Shown here: positions 46,416 through 56,166 of the stretch, piece by piece
How the letters are laid out: each line of letters opens with the position of its first letter
How positions within the stretch are numbered: position 1 is the first letter of the stretch
NCBI RefSeq assembly: GCF_002091955.1
Contig: NZ_MKKY01000072.1
Span: 124,001-188,000, forward strand
Direction of reading: 5' to 3'
Source of the DNA: Rhodococcus sp. 1168
Lineage (GTDB): Bacteria; Actinomycetota; Actinomycetes; Mycobacteriales; Mycobacteriaceae
DNA: 64,000 bases
Notes under the pieces: model-generated
The model's input: the letters and a program-made list of their open reading frames with translations, nothing else
The model's database searches: none
What the model was told of the DNA's origin: nothing
Program-made: the position numbers and the translations under genes

Positions 46416-46489
46416 CGCGGGGTGGAGCAGCTCGGTAGCTCGCTGGGCTCATAACCCAGAGGTCGCAGGTTCAAATCCTGTCCCCGCTA
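46416..46489 (+). tRNA. Initiator tRNA-fMet (CAT)
   Basis: 74 nt without CCA. Acceptor arm CGCGGGG pairs with CCCCGC plus an unpaired first position (C1/U72), and the anticodon stem GGG-CTCATAA-CCC has the three G-C pairs that mark initiator tRNA. T-loop GGTTCAAATCC is normal. The genome reads ACTA, so CCA is added after transcription. Confidence 0.95.
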
Positions 46490-46491
46490 CT

Positions 46492-46539
46492 AAGAACTAA
46501 AGCCGGTACCCACTACGGGTACCGGCTTTAGTTCTTTTT
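46492..46539 (+). terminator. Intrinsic terminator after the initiator tRNA
   Basis: Perfect 20-pair stem: arms 46492-46511 and 46517-46536 with a 5-base loop, running into TTTTT. The stem starts 3 bases after the tRNA end. Confidence 0.92.
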
Positions 46540-46576
46540 AAACTCAGTTCAGTCCGTTCGGCATCTGGTCGATCCG

Positions 46577-48259
46577 TTACCAGGTCTTCTCGGTCCGTAG
46601 ATCGTTCACGCCGGCAACCGGGCCGGCATGCTCCGTCAGAGCCCGCCGCAGGATTTTGCCGGTAGCGTTTCTGGGCAACTCGTCGAGGAACACGATTTCG
46701 CGTGGAACCTTGTACCGAGCCAGGTTCGACTTCACGTAGCTCACAATCTCGTCTGCATTTCGCGTCGAGTCGTCCGTTGGGACGATGAAGGCCTTGAGGC
46801 GATGTCCGAAATCCGGATCAGCGACTCCGATCACCGCGGCCTCGACGACATCCGGACGTTCGGCAAGCAAGTTCTCCACTTCCAGTGGGTAGACGTTCTC
46901 ACCGCCCGAGACGATCATGTCGTCGTCGCGTCCGTCGACGAACAGCAGGCCATTCTCGTCGAAGTGTCCGACGTCACCGGTCGACAGCATTCCGTCGATC
47001 CGCTCCTTGTCACGTCCATCGGTGTAGCCGGAAAAGCTCAGTCCGCTCGAGACGAAGATCCGGCCGACTGCTCCGACGTCGGTCACGCGTCGTCCGTCGT
47101 TGTCGAACAGTTCGACGTGGCACGTAACGGGTGGCCGACCCGCAGTGCCGGGTGCCACCGCAAGATCCTCGGGTGTTGCGACGGTGGCAACTGCGACCTC
47201 GGTGGATCCGTAAAGATTATGCAGAACGTGCCCGAACGCCTCGGTCGTACGACGGCTCAAGTCGGGTGAGATGGCCGATCCTGCTGCGAAAACTATTCGT
47301 AGAGAGGATGTGTCGTACTTCGCGAGTACAGCGGGCGGGAGATCGACAATCCGTTGCAGCATCGTCGGAACCAACACCAAGGAGTCCGCGGAATGACGGG
47401 CGACCAGCGCGAGAGTGTTTTCTGGATCGAATTTCCGATGCATCACCACGGTGTTGCACAGTGCCAGAGCCAGTGCGAATTGTGAGACGCCGGTTCCGTG
47501 GAAAGCAGGAGCTGCCATCACCATCGTCTGTCCGCGGCGCAGTGGAACCCGATCCAGGAACTGCGCCGACGCCAACGGGGACGTGTGATTTCGGGGAGCG
47601 CCTTTCGGCGTTCCGGTCGTGCCACTTGTCAGTAGAACGAACCCTCCTTGCGCCGTCGGTGCCGGGACAGGCAAGGTGGTTTGTCCTTTCGCCACGTCGG
47701 CTAGGGTGGCGATTGCGGGATTCGGCGAGTCGGACCAGCTTAGAAAAGCCTTCACCTCGGGTGCGAGAACGGCCGCGACAGGGGCGAACTCCTCGTCGTA
47801 CACGAAGGTGCCGACCTGCTCGCGGACTGCGACGTCGGCCAATTGCGGGGGAGCGAAACCGGTGTTCATCATCACGAGCCGGATGCCTCCTTTCGCAGCG
47901 GCCAGCATGGTGAGCACGAGCCCCCGGTGATTGCGGGCCATGACGCCCATGACGGATCCCGCTCCGACGCCTGCATTCATCCAACCTCGGACGAGCGCGT
48001 TGGACTGCTGCTCGAGGTCGATGTACGACATCGACCCCATCTCGTCGACGAGAGCGGTTGTGGTGACGCCCGCCGCGGCGTGCGCGTGGACCGGACCGGC
48101 GAAGGGTCCGTACTTACCTACTGCACGGATCGATGCGATTCCTCGATCCAGTCGCGGAAACGGTATGAGTCCCGCTCGATTCATGACGCGTACTGCACCG
48201 GCTCCTTCGATAATGTGTGACAGCGTGCGGTGTCGAACCATGCTGTGTTTGACCGACAT
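46577..48259 (-). CDS. AMP-binding acyl-CoA synthetase (FadD12-like)
   Basis: 560 residues from ATG 48259 (MSVKHSMVRHR), which has GAGGGG 6 bases upstream; ATG 48265 is an alternative. Adenylation motifs: FVLLTSGTTGTPKGA (A3), NLYGSTEVAVAT (A5), STGDVGHFDENG and GRDDDMIVSGGENVYP (A7/A8), and the C-terminal lysine in PRNATGKILRR (A10). It activates a fatty or aromatic acid to the acyl-CoA by way of an acyl-adenylate. The chain-length preference is unknown. fadE genes and a sigma factor follow upstream on the same strand. Confidence 0.9.
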   Translation of the reverse strand: MSVKHSMVRHRTLSHIIEGAGAVRVMNRAGLIPFPRLDRGIASIRAVGKYGPFAGPVHAHAAAGVTTTALVDEMGSMSYIDLEQQSNALVRGWMNAGVGAGSVMGVMARNHRGLVLTMLAAAKGGIRLVMMNTGFAPPQLADVAVREQVGTFVYDEEFAPVAAVLAPEVKAFLSWSDSPNPAIATLADVAKGQTTLPVPAPTAQGGFVLLTSGTTGTPKGAPRNHTSPLASAQFLDRVPLRRGQTMVMAAPAFHGTGVSQFALALALCNTVVMHRKFDPENTLALVARHSADSLVLVPTMLQRIVDLPPAVLAKYDTSSLRIVFAAGSAISPDLSRRTTEAFGHVLHNLYGSTEVAVATVATPEDLAVAPGTAGRPPVTCHVELFDNDGRRVTDVGAVGRIFVSSGLSFSGYTDGRDKERIDGMLSTGDVGHFDENGLLFVDGRDDDMIVSGGENVYPLEVENLLAERPDVVEAAVIGVADPDFGHRLKAFIVPTDDSTRNADEIVSYVKSNLARYKVPREIVFLDELPRNATGKILRRALTEHAGPVAGVNDLRTEKTW

Positions 48260-48431
48260 GATCATCCCCTCGAGATCGTGCGTCGTGCCGAAACTGCTTC
48301 GCTTGCAGGTGGGTCGAAGACCGTGGACCAGCACCCTGCGGTCTTGATCATAGTGTGATTCAGTTCACTCCGGGGTGAAAGCGTCAATCCTGGAGTCGCA
48401 CTGGTGTTCGATTCAGGGATGCGGACAAGTG

Positions 48432-49712
48432 TCAGAATCCAGGGGTGTCTTCCGGAGTCGGCGCGTTGCGATAGCACGCGGCCAGTCTGCGCTGGACAAA
48501 TCTCTGCTCGGGTTCGGAGCCGGCGAGGCCGAGTGCGCGTTCGAACCATCGAGCAGCTTCCGACCAGCGTTCGAGCCGTGCGAGGAGATCCGCTCGGGCG
48601 GCAGGATATGGATAGTAGTTCTGTAGCAAGGGCTCGGTGGACAACGTTTCCATCACTTCCAGGCCTGCGCTGGGACCCTCGGACATTGCGATAGCCGCCG
48701 CCCTGTTGAGAGAGACGATCGGCGACGGCGTGATCGTCGCCAGCACGCCGTACAACTCTGCGATCTGACGCCAATCCGTGCTCTCGGCATCGGTAGCTTC
48801 GTCGTGCAAGGCCGCAATGGCTGCTTGAACGCCGTACGGCCCAGGGGAGCCGCCGGTGAGAGCGAGTACCACCAATGTGCGCCCTTCGTCGATCATGTCG
48901 CGGTCCCATAACCGACGGTCCTGTTGTTCGAGCATCACCATCTCACCGTCTTTGCCTGCGCGTGCCGGATGCCGGGCGTGAGTGCAGAGCATGAGCGAGA
49001 GCAGCCCGGTAACTTCACGCTCGGCCGGAAGCAGGCCATGCAGAATCCGGCCGAGTCGTAGTGCTTCGTCGGCCAGATCTGTTCGGAGCAGGCTTTCGCC
49101 GGACGACGCTGCGTAGCCCTCGGTGAAGATCGAATACACGACCTGCAGAACTCCGGGCAACCGTTGCGCCATTTCATGTCGATCCGGGACGCGGAAAGGA
49201 ATCCGTGCGACCCGGATTTTGTTCTTGGCCCTGGAGATTCGCTGTCCGGCCGTCGACGAAGGAATCAAAAAGGCGCGCGCAACCTCGGTTGTGGTCATTC
49301 CGACCAGACAGCGCAGTGTGAGAGCAATTCGATCGTCCGGTACCAGCGCGGGATGCGCACAGGTGAAGAAGAGTTGGAGACGCTCGTCGGGCAGACCGCC
49401 GTCGACGGGATCGGCGGACGGGGCCTGAAATGCGCGATCTTGCTCAAGCTGAAGTACGGCGAGTTTGGCGGCGTAGGTCTGATCGCGTCGAAGTCTGTCC
49501 ACGGCCCGACGCCGGGCGGTGGTCAGTAGCCAAGCGCCGGGTCTCGAGGGGACGCCATCGACCGGCCATCGGCTCAAAGCGGCCTCCAGCGCATCGGAGG
49601 TAGCGTCTTCGGCCAAATCCAGATCGCCGAATCGCCCCACGAGCGTTGCCAGGAGTTGCCCATATTCTTCGCGGAACACCGCTTCGACGGAGAGTTCCGA
49701 TCTTTGACTCAT
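48432..49712 (-). CDS. ECF sigma factor, ECF42 type with C-terminal TPR region
   Basis: 426 residues. Sigma region 2 (FREEYGQLLATLVGRFGDLDLAEDATSDAL, shown in part) and region 4 (LTLRCLVGMTTTEVARAFL, AGQRISRAKNKIR) fill the first 180 residues. The long C-terminal extension is helical and ends in a TPR-like repeat (RADLLARLERWSEAARWFERAL, in part). This size and the adjacent DGPF gene identify the ECF42 group, which has no anti-sigma factor and is thought to be controlled by the extension. The DGPF gene ends 10 bases before it starts. Confidence 0.9.
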   Translation of the reverse strand: MSQRSELSVEAVFREEYGQLLATLVGRFGDLDLAEDATSDALEAALSRWPVDGVPSRPGAWLLTTARRRAVDRLRRDQTYAAKLAVLQLEQDRAFQAPSADPVDGGLPDERLQLFFTCAHPALVPDDRIALTLRCLVGMTTTEVARAFLIPSSTAGQRISRAKNKIRVARIPFRVPDRHEMAQRLPGVLQVVYSIFTEGYAASSGESLLRTDLADEALRLGRILHGLLPAEREVTGLLSLMLCTHARHPARAGKDGEMVMLEQQDRRLWDRDMIDEGRTLVVLALTGGSPGPYGVQAAIAALHDEATDAESTDWRQIAELYGVLATITPSPIVSLNRAAAIAMSEGPSAGLEVMETLSTEPLLQNYYPYPAARADLLARLERWSEAARWFERALGLAGSEPEQRFVQRRLAACYRNAPTPEDTPGF

Positions 49713-49722
49713 AGAGACAGTC

Positions 49723-50058
49723 TCAGAAGTCGGCGATCGGTCGTACGACTACCGAACCACCTCCGTGAGAACCCGGGCACCGTTCGGCCCAATCGAGCGC
49801 GGCGTCCAGATCCGGCACATCGATGACCTCGAACCCGCCCAATACCTCTCGCGTCTCCGCAAACGGCCCGTCCGTGATGCTGCGCTGCCCGGACGAGTCG
49901 ACCTGCACTGTTGTCGCCGTCGTGAGATCTGCGAGGGCGTGGCCGGCAACCCACACGCCTGCATCCTGCATTTCCTTACCGAACTGCATCCAGTCCTCCA
50001 CCGAGCAACCGTTGTCGAAATCCGCGCTCGGCGCGTTGATCAGCAGCATGTACTTCAT
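49723..50058 (-). CDS. YciI/DGPF-domain protein
   Basis: 111 residues starting MKYMLLINAP, the usual beginning of the family, with the defining motif ITDGPFAETREVLGGF in the middle and LDAALDWAERCPGSHGG near the end. These small dimeric proteins are the standard partner and target of ECF42 sigma factors; a biochemical activity has not been established. It is the upstream gene of the sigma factor operon. Confidence 0.92.
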   Translation of the reverse strand: MKYMLLINAPSADFDNGCSVEDWMQFGKEMQDAGVWVAGHALADLTTATTVQVDSSGQRSITDGPFAETREVLGGFEVIDVPDLDAALDWAERCPGSHGGGSVVVRPIADF

Positions 50059-50200
50059 GGTTCGTCTCCTTGTATCAGCGGTGCCTTGTTCGGCACGTTC
50101 GTTGTCTTACATGGTGACGACGAACGGCGTTCAACGATTTCGACACTGTGGCAGAAAATTTCCCGCCGCACATCTACCGACGATAGTTCTGCAGGGACGC

Positions 50201-50237
50201 AAAAAACCCGTGGTCGACTCGAGCCGACCACGGGTTT
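50201..50237 (-). terminator. Terminator of fadE23
   Basis: Arms AAACCCGTGGTCG (50204-50216) and CGACCACGGGTTT (50225-50237). On the minus strand it runs into TTTTTTG, 25 bases after the fadE23 stop. Confidence 0.85.
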
Positions 50238-50261
50238 GTTCGGGAATGCTGTCTGAAACGA

Positions 50262-51485
50262 CTACTTCAGCGTTGCCGACGTCTTTCCCAGCACGCGACG
50301 GGCGACGATCAATTGCTGAATCTGCTGCGTTCCTTCGAAGATGTCGAGGATCTTCGAGTCTCGGCTCCACTTTTCCAGGAGAAGTCGTTCCGAGTATCCA
50401 GATGTCCCGGCCAGCTCGACGGCTTTGAGCGTGATATCGGTTGCCGAACGGCCGGCTTTCGCTTTGGCCATCGAAGCTTGAAGCGAGTTCGGCTGCTTGT
50501 TGTCTGCCATCCAGGCTGCTCGGAGTGCGAGGAGGTGAGATGCCTCCCAGTCCGCTTCGAGTCGCAAGAACTCGGCTGCAGCGGCATGCTGGTTGTATGC
50601 CGGTGTGGTGTACGAGATATCGACACCGGCGTCGGTCAGAATCGACCGCAGCTCTTCCAGGGCAGCCCTGGCTACGCCGATCGCCATACCGGCTACGAGT
50701 GGTCGCGTGTTGTCGAACGTCTGCATGACGCCCGCGAACCCTTTGTCCACATCCACTTCTGGGTTTCCGAGGAGATTGTCCTTCGGAATCCGACAGTTTT
50801 CGAAGAGCAGCGCTGCTGTGTCGGAGGCTTTGATTCCGAGCTTGTGTTCGAGGCGGGCCACACTCAGCCCTGGGGCATCGCGCGGTACGACGAATGATTT
50901 GATCGCTGCGCGTCCCTTCGACTTGTCCACGGTCGCCCATACTACGATGTGGCTCGAGCGCTCACCAGCGGTCACGTAGATCTTCTCGCCGTTGAGAACC
51001 CACTCGTCGCCGTCGAGAACTGCGGTGGTGGTCACGGCTGCCGAGTCGGATCCGAAGCTTGGTTCGGTGATGGCCATGGAAGCCCATACCTTGCCGAATC
51101 GTTCGAGTTGCTCGTCGGTGGACACTGCGGCGATAGCCGAGTTGCCGAGTCCCTGATAGGGGATGGACAACGTCAATCCGACGTCGCCCCAGCAGGTCTC
51201 GATGACGTTGATCAGTGCGGACATGTTTCCGCCGTTGGCATTGGAGGTCTTGCTGGGCTTGGGTGCGGACTCGCTGTCTTTTTGCCGTCCACCTGCTGCG
51301 CCACCGATATCGTTGCCTGCGTCGGACATTCCCTCGATCATGGACGCCATGGTGTCGAGTTCGACCGGGTATTCGTGCTCGGCGAGGTCGTACTTGCGCG
51401 AGATCGGACGGAAGATCTCGGCCGCCACCTGGTGCGCTTGATTCGCCTGCACCCGAAGCTTTTTGGGTAGTTCGAGATTGATCAT
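50262..51485 (-). CDS. fadE23: Acyl-CoA dehydrogenase FadE23
   Basis: 407 residues from ATG 51485 (MINLELPKKLRVQ). FAD-binding acyl-CoA dehydrogenase signatures: AITEPSFGSDSAAVTTTA, WVLNGEKIYVTAG, and the C-terminal GTSGYSERLLLEKWSRDSKI, DIFEGTQQIQQ. The N-terminal block FRPISRKYDLAEHEYPVELD matches mycobacterial FadE23 as I remember it. With FadE24 it probably forms a heteromeric dehydrogenase, a pattern seen in actinobacterial lipid and sterol catabolism. fadE24 lies 41 bases upstream; the operon ends at the terminator at 50201. Confidence 0.88.
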   Translation of the reverse strand: MINLELPKKLRVQANQAHQVAAEIFRPISRKYDLAEHEYPVELDTMASMIEGMSDAGNDIGGAAGGRQKDSESAPKPSKTSNANGGNMSALINVIETCWGDVGLTLSIPYQGLGNSAIAAVSTDEQLERFGKVWASMAITEPSFGSDSAAVTTTAVLDGDEWVLNGEKIYVTAGERSSHIVVWATVDKSKGRAAIKSFVVPRDAPGLSVARLEHKLGIKASDTAALLFENCRIPKDNLLGNPEVDVDKGFAGVMQTFDNTRPLVAGMAIGVARAALEELRSILTDAGVDISYTTPAYNQHAAAAEFLRLEADWEASHLLALRAAWMADNKQPNSLQASMAKAKAGRSATDITLKAVELAGTSGYSERLLLEKWSRDSKILDIFEGTQQIQQLIVARRVLGKTSATLK

Positions 51486-51526
51486 CGTGTATGTCCTTGG
51501 GTCATTTTCTTCAAGGTGGGCGCGAA

Positions 51527-52927
51527 TCAGATGAGGACGATGCCCTCGGCAGTGCCGATGGCGCGAAGATCGCGGTACCAACGTTCTACCGGGTGCTCCT
51601 TGGTGAAGCCGTGCCCGCCGAGGAGTTGGACTCCGTCCGAACCGATTTGCATACCCTTTTCCGACGCGAGGCGACGTGCGAGAGCGGCTTCGCGGGCGAA
51701 CGACAGTCCCTGCTCCGCACGCGACGCACCGCGGAGGGTGACCAACCGCATGCCGTCCAGCTCGATGGCGATATTGGCGACCATGAAAGCGACGGCCTGG
51801 CGATTGCTGATGGGTTCACCGAACGCCTCACGCTCGTTGACATACGGGATGACGTAGTCGAGAACTGCTTGGCTGGCACCGACTGCGAGGGAAGACCAGC
51901 CGAGGCGAGCAAGGCTGATGGCATCGGCGTAGTCGAGCGCATGCTGGTCCGAATCTCCGTCGCCGAGCAGTGCGGACTCCGGGAGGGCGACGTCGGTCAG
52001 GATCAACCGTCCGAGGCCTGCGGCCCGCAGGCCCATGCTCGGATCGGCTTCGACGACAAGGCCTTTGGAATCGGACTCGACGATGAAGAAGGCTGGGCGG
52101 CCCTCCAGTTCGGCGGCGACGATGAACAATTCGGAACTTGCGGCCGCGGGAACAAGGCTTTTGACGCCGTTGAGCTTGAAGCCGCTGGGCGAGCGAACTG
52201 CCTTGGTAGCCAAGGCGAATGGGTCGAACAAGGCGCGAGGCTCGTTGACGACGACGGCTGCATTGGGCACCTTGTCGCCGACGAATGCGGGAAGATAGGT
52301 TTTCTGCTGGGCGTCGGTGCCCCACTGGGTGAGTGCAACGGCAACTCCGCTGGGCGCCAGAATGGGCAGTGCCAGTCCCATGTCTCCGTGCGCCAATGCT
52401 TCGGCAACCAGGGAGTTGGTCACGGCACCGCGCTCGGAGGCCGCGCCGTCGAGCTCCTCCGGCACGTTGATCAACGTGATGCCGAGTTCGGCGGATCTGC
52501 GAACGAGGTCCTCTGGAGAGGATGCGGAGGCATCCGAATCGAATGCTGCGGGCCGCAGAATTTCCTCGGCGAATTCCCTGACGGTCTCGACGATCATGCG
52601 CTGCTCGTCGTCGGGAGTCAGGTCGAAGTATCCGAGGTTCTTGGTAGCTGAGTCGTCGAGGCGCTTCGGCTTCTCGTTACCGGTCGCCTTCGCGAACGTA
52701 CGAGTTGCAGCACCGAGGGTCTTGAACCCGCTCTTGGTGCTCTCGTAGGTGACGCGGTCGATTGTTTGGCGGAGGTTGTACTTCTCTGCCAGCTCGGATC
52801 CGGTGATTGCCGTGAGCACGCGCATAGCGGTGCCGATGGCATCTCGTTTGAACGGATTGAGGCCAACCGCGGACGTGTCGCGAGGCGCTTTGCGCTTCGT
52901 TTCGGTCACACTGTCTTGCTTGCTCAT
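51527..52927 (-). CDS. fadE24: Acyl-CoA dehydrogenase FadE24
   Basis: 466 residues from ATG 52927 (MSKQDSVTETK). An extension of about 110 residues precedes the dehydrogenase fold, which includes RMIVETVREFAEEILRP, FKLNGVKSLVPAA and the C-terminal GMQIGSDGVQLLGGHGFTKE, HPVERWYRDLRAIGTAEG. Unusually for the family the central FAD-loop is weakly conserved (VVVNEPRALFDPF), consistent with being one half of a heteromer with FadE23. A palindromic operator lies 40 bases upstream of the start. Gene order hisN-fadE24-fadE23 resembles Rv3137-Rv3140. Confidence 0.88.
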   Translation of the reverse strand: MSKQDSVTETKRKAPRDTSAVGLNPFKRDAIGTAMRVLTAITGSELAEKYNLRQTIDRVTYESTKSGFKTLGAATRTFAKATGNEKPKRLDDSATKNLGYFDLTPDDEQRMIVETVREFAEEILRPAAFDSDASASSPEDLVRRSAELGITLINVPEELDGAASERGAVTNSLVAEALAHGDMGLALPILAPSGVAVALTQWGTDAQQKTYLPAFVGDKVPNAAVVVNEPRALFDPFALATKAVRSPSGFKLNGVKSLVPAAASSELFIVAAELEGRPAFFIVESDSKGLVVEADPSMGLRAAGLGRLILTDVALPESALLGDGDSDQHALDYADAISLARLGWSSLAVGASQAVLDYVIPYVNEREAFGEPISNRQAVAFMVANIAIELDGMRLVTLRGASRAEQGLSFAREAALARRLASEKGMQIGSDGVQLLGGHGFTKEHPVERWYRDLRAIGTAEGIVLI

Positions 52928-52966
52928 GATCACCAGCTGTTTCTCGGTGTCGGGCTCGGACTCGGA

Positions 52967-53009
52967 CTATCTTACTCCCGGGTAAGATAGCTGTCTACTC
53001 CTGAGTAAG
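52967..53009. promoter_or_regulatory. Candidate double operator ahead of fadE24-fadE23
   Basis: First site CTATCTTAC-N6-GTAAGATAG (52967-52990), perfect 9-base arms. A second, looser site CTACTC-CT-GAGTAAG follows at 52995-53009, sharing the TACTC/GAGTA half-sites. The whole lies in the 154-base gap between hisN and fadE24. The pattern suggests a TetR-type repressor that senses acyl-CoA; no such gene is adjacent. Confidence 0.6.
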
Positions 53010-53081
53010 TTGTTGGCGGTCGCCGCACGTCAGCGCCAGTGCGGCGGCATCCGAACACCGCAGCACCGTCGTCCTCATGTC

Positions 53082-53864
53082 TCAGCGCAGACGGCGAACG
53101 ACCTCGTCCTGAAGAAGTCCGTTGGTCGCAACAGCACTGCCGCCGTGAGGACCCGGTCGGCCCTCGACCGAGGAGAACTTGCCACCGGCCTCGCGTACGA
53201 GAATGTCCAGCGGTGCCAGGTCCCACAACGAGACCTCCGGCTCGGCTGCAATATCCAGAGCGCCCTCTGCCACCAGGCAATAGGAGAAGAAGTCGCCGTA
53301 GCCGCGCACTCGCCACACATCATCAGTCAACGAGATGAACTCCTCGCGTACCCCACGCTCCAACCAGCCAGAGAGGCTGGCGAAGCTCAAACTGGCCGAA
53401 GACAGTTCCCGCACCGCCGAAACACCGAGTCGTCGGGGCGAGCCGTTGTCGAAGTCGGTGAACGCGCCTTCGGACTCCGAGGCCCACCACCTCCGGTTCA
53501 GTGCCGGTGCGCTGATGACGCCGACGACCGGGACGCCGTCGTTCAGCAGTGAGATGAGTGTTGCCCAGATCGGAACACCGCGAACGAAGTTCTTGGTGCC
53601 GTCGATAGGGTCGATCACCCACTGGCGTCCCTTCAGTGCCACATCACCGCCAAATTCTTCACCTAGCACTGCATCATCGGGGCGTTGCTCGGTCAGCACA
53701 GACCTGAGTTGATGTTCGACGGCCAGATCCGCGTCGCTGACCGGGGTCAGGTCCGGTTTGTCATCGACTTCGAGGTCCAGGGCGAGAAATCGATTCCGCG
53801 TGATGGAGTCGGCGTCGTCGGCCATGGCAAGCGCGAGTCGGAGGTCGGCAGCGTAATCGGTCAC
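53082..53864 (-). CDS. hisN: Histidinol-phosphatase HisN (inositol monophosphatase fold)
   Basis: 260 residues from GTG 53864 ([12 protein letters not shown]); this equals the length of the mycobacterial enzyme as I recall it, so the longer frame to 53948 is not used. Metal-binding motifs of the family: [21 protein letters not shown] and [15 protein letters not shown]. It hydrolyses L-histidinol phosphate in histidine synthesis; other inositol-phosphatase-type activities cannot be excluded. It is divergent from prfB with 250 bases between that show no further gene. Confidence 0.88.
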   Translation of the reverse strand: MTDYAADLRLALAMADDADSITRNRFLALDLEVDDKPDLTPVSDADLAVEHQLRSVLTEQRPDDAVLGEEFGGDVALKGRQWVIDPIDGTKNFVRGVPIWATLISLLNDGVPVVGVISAPALNRRWWASESEGAFTDFDNGSPRRLGVSAVRELSSASLSFASLSGWLERGVREEFISLTDDVWRVRGYGDFFSYCLVAEGALDIAAEPEVSLWDLAPLDILVREAGGKFSSVEGRPGPHGGSAVATNGLLQDEVVRRLR

Positions 53865-54114
53865 GCGAACAAGACTAAGGGTGTCGACGCAGTCCCCGTC
53901 ACCCTCGTCAGTCGATGCCTTGGGAAAGTCCGGGGTCGTGCCGGACATAGCGATGCCGTCCGAATGATGGCGCGAAAGATTATGCTCGCAACTGCCGCGG
54001 GCCTGCTGGGGGCTCGATCGGGGTCGACTTCCGTCATGCCGAGTTCAGGCGCGGCACCGCCAGGATCGGGCGGCTGTCTCCGCGCCGTCGACGGTGCCGG
54101 TAACCTTGGCTCTC

Positions 54115-55227
54115 GTGCATCCTGACGTTTCCGCAGACCTAGCCGAACTCGACATCACCCTCACCACGATCGAGTCTGTCCTCGACGTCGAGGAGCTGCG
54201 CAGACGGATCAACGAGTTGGAGCATCAAGCTGTGTCGCCGGACCTGTGGAACGACCAGGACCACGCTCAGCAGGTGACCAGTGCGCTCTCGCACGCACAG
54301 GCGGAACTGCGCCGTGCGGAGGCGCTGCGACAACGGCTCGACGACCTCCCGGTTCTGTACGAACTGGCAGAGGGCGAAGAAGGTGAAGCCGAGGTGTCCG
54401 CGACGGCGGATGCCGACGCCGAGCGCGCCGCGTTGCGAGAAGACATTGCTGCCGCCGAAGTCCGGACGCTGCTGTCCGGTGAATACGACGAGCGTGAGGC
54501 GCTAGTCAACATTCGTTCCGGCGCCGGCGGAATCGACGCGGCCGACTGGGCCGAGATGCTCATGCGCATGTACATACGGTGGGCCGAAAAGCATGGATAC
54601 GGTGTCGAGGTCTACGACACGTCGTACGCCGAAGAAGCGGGCATCAAGAGTGCGACGTTCGCGATCAAGGGCCCATATACGTACGGCACGCTCTCGGTCG
54701 AGCAGGGAACGCACCGGCTGGTTCGAATCAGCCCGTTCGACAACCAGGGACGACGTCAAACTTCCTTCGCCGAGGTAGAGGTCCTGCCGGTAGTCGAGAC
54801 CACCGACCACATCGAGATTCCCGAGAACGACATCCGTGTCGACGTCTACCGGTCCAGTGGTCCGGGTGGTCAGTCCGTCAACACCACCGACTCCGCCGTG
54901 CGATTGACGCATATTCCGACCGGCATCGTCGTGACGTGTCAGAACGAAAAGTCGCAGCTGCAGAACAAGGTGTCCGCGATGCGCGTGTTGCAAGCCAAAC
55001 TCCTCGAGGTCAAGCGCAAAGAAGAGCGGGCCGAGATGGACGCGCTCAAGGGCGACGGCGGTAGCTCGTGGGGCAACCAGATGCGTTCCTACGTTCTGCA
55101 TCCGTATCAGATGGTGAAGGATCTGCGCACCGAGTACGAGGTGAACAATCCCTCCACAGTGCTCGACGGCGACATCGACGGTTTCCTGGAAGCCGGCATT
55201 CGCTGGCGTATGCGGGGGGAGGAGTAG
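54115..55227 (+). CDS. prfB: Peptide chain release factor 2
   Basis: 370 residues from GTG 54115 ([13 protein letters not shown]), preferred over 54094 because mycobacterial RF2 begins in the same way. The stop-codon recognition motif SPF is present ([11 protein letters not shown]) and the GGQ catalytic loop reads [17 protein letters not shown]. It releases peptides at UGA and UAA. The programmed +1 frameshift of many bacterial prfB genes is absent: the frame is continuous. Its stop is 6 bases before the MscS gene, the first of a run of co-directed genes. Confidence 0.95.
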   Translation: MHPDVSADLAELDITLTTIESVLDVEELRRRINELEHQAVSPDLWNDQDHAQQVTSALSHAQAELRRAEALRQRLDDLPVLYELAEGEEGEAEVSATADADAERAALREDIAAAEVRTLLSGEYDEREALVNIRSGAGGIDAADWAEMLMRMYIRWAEKHGYGVEVYDTSYAEEAGIKSATFAIKGPYTYGTLSVEQGTHRLVRISPFDNQGRRQTSFAEVEVLPVVETTDHIEIPENDIRVDVYRSSGPGGQSVNTTDSAVRLTHIPTGIVVTCQNEKSQLQNKVSAMRVLQAKLLEVKRKEERAEMDALKGDGGSSWGNQMRSYVLHPYQMVKDLRTEYEVNNPSTVLDGDIDGFLEAGIRWRMRGEE

Positions 55228-55233
55228 ACCTAC

Positions 55234-56166
55234 ATGACAGCTGGCAGTGCGGTGCACGCTCTCTCTTCAGGAATACCGGACGATCTTCAACTGTGGCTCA
55301 GCGGCCGCGGTTTGGAAATCGTGCTGTACATACTCGGCGGCATGCTGGTGGCCAGGTTGATCAGCTGGACCGGATCAAGAATCACCACGCGGATCGACTC
55401 GAACTACCAGCACAGCGACGCGCTGGTCCGGTCCGAGGCAGCCAAGCACCGGCACGCACTCGCTCAAGTGATCACCTGGGTTGCGGTCGCCATCGTCTAC
55501 ATACTCGTCACCATCGAAGTTCTCCGACGCTTCGGATTTGCCGTCACCTCGCTCGTCGCACCCGCAACCGTCCTGGGTGCAGCGCTCGGCTTCGGCGCGC
55601 AGCGCGTAGTGCAGGACATTCTCGCCGGGTTCTTCATCATCACCGAACGGCAGTACGGGTTCGGTGATGTCGTACAGATCGCCGTCCTCGGCTCGGCAGA
55701 AGATGCCGAGGGGACCGTCGAGGACGTCACGTTGCGTGTCACGCGGGTTCGTAGCGTGGACGGTGAAGTGATCACCGTTCCGAACGGGCAGATCGTCAAA
55801 GCGATCAACCTGTCGAAAGACTGGGCACGGGCGGTGGTCGATGTTCCGATTCCTTCCACTGCCGACCTCACGCACGTCAACGAAATTCTGCGACGCGTCG
55901 GGCACGCTGCCTTCGCCGACGCCAGACTGCGAAAATTGCTGCTCGACGAGCCCACCGTGATGGGTGTGGAGAGCATCGAAGTCGATCTGGTGCATGTGCG
56001 CCTGGTGGCGAGAACGTTGCCGGGCAAGCAATTTCAGGTCGGACGCGAACTGCGTGTTCGGGTGGCAGCAGCGTTGCAGCCCGAGGGAATCAGTGTGGCC
56101 CCGGACATCTCGACTGCCGGAGTCGCACCCGACTCTGCCCAAGGCGATCGAGGGGCGGACAGATGA
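55234..56166 (+). CDS. Small-conductance mechanosensitive channel (MscS family)
   Basis: 310 residues. Three membrane helices, the third and pore-lining being VLGAALGFGAQRVVQDILAG, a classic MscS TM3 with Gly/Ala packing. GFGDVVQIAVLG starts the beta domain, followed by VEDVTLRVTRVRSVDGEVI and VPNGQIV. The channel opens on membrane tension to release solutes at osmotic downshock. The next gene overlaps by ATGA. Confidence 0.92.
   Translation: MTAGSAVHALSSGIPDDLQLWLSGRGLEIVLYILGGMLVARLISWTGSRITTRIDSNYQHSDALVRSEAAKHRHALAQVITWVAVAIVYILVTIEVLRRFGFAVTSLVAPATVLGAALGFGAQRVVQDILAGFFIITERQYGFGDVVQIAVLGSAEDAEGTVEDVTLRVTRVRSVDGEVITVPNGQIVKAINLSKDWARAVVDVPIPSTADLTHVNEILRRVGHAAFADARLRKLLLDEPTVMGVESIEVDLVHVRLVARTLPGKQFQVGRELRVRVAAALQPEGISVAPDISTAGVAPDSAQGDRGADR

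Noticed and set aside
54115..54260. Programmed frameshift in prfB
   Set aside because: The frame is continuous from GTG 54115 and no slippery CTTTGA-type site is present.
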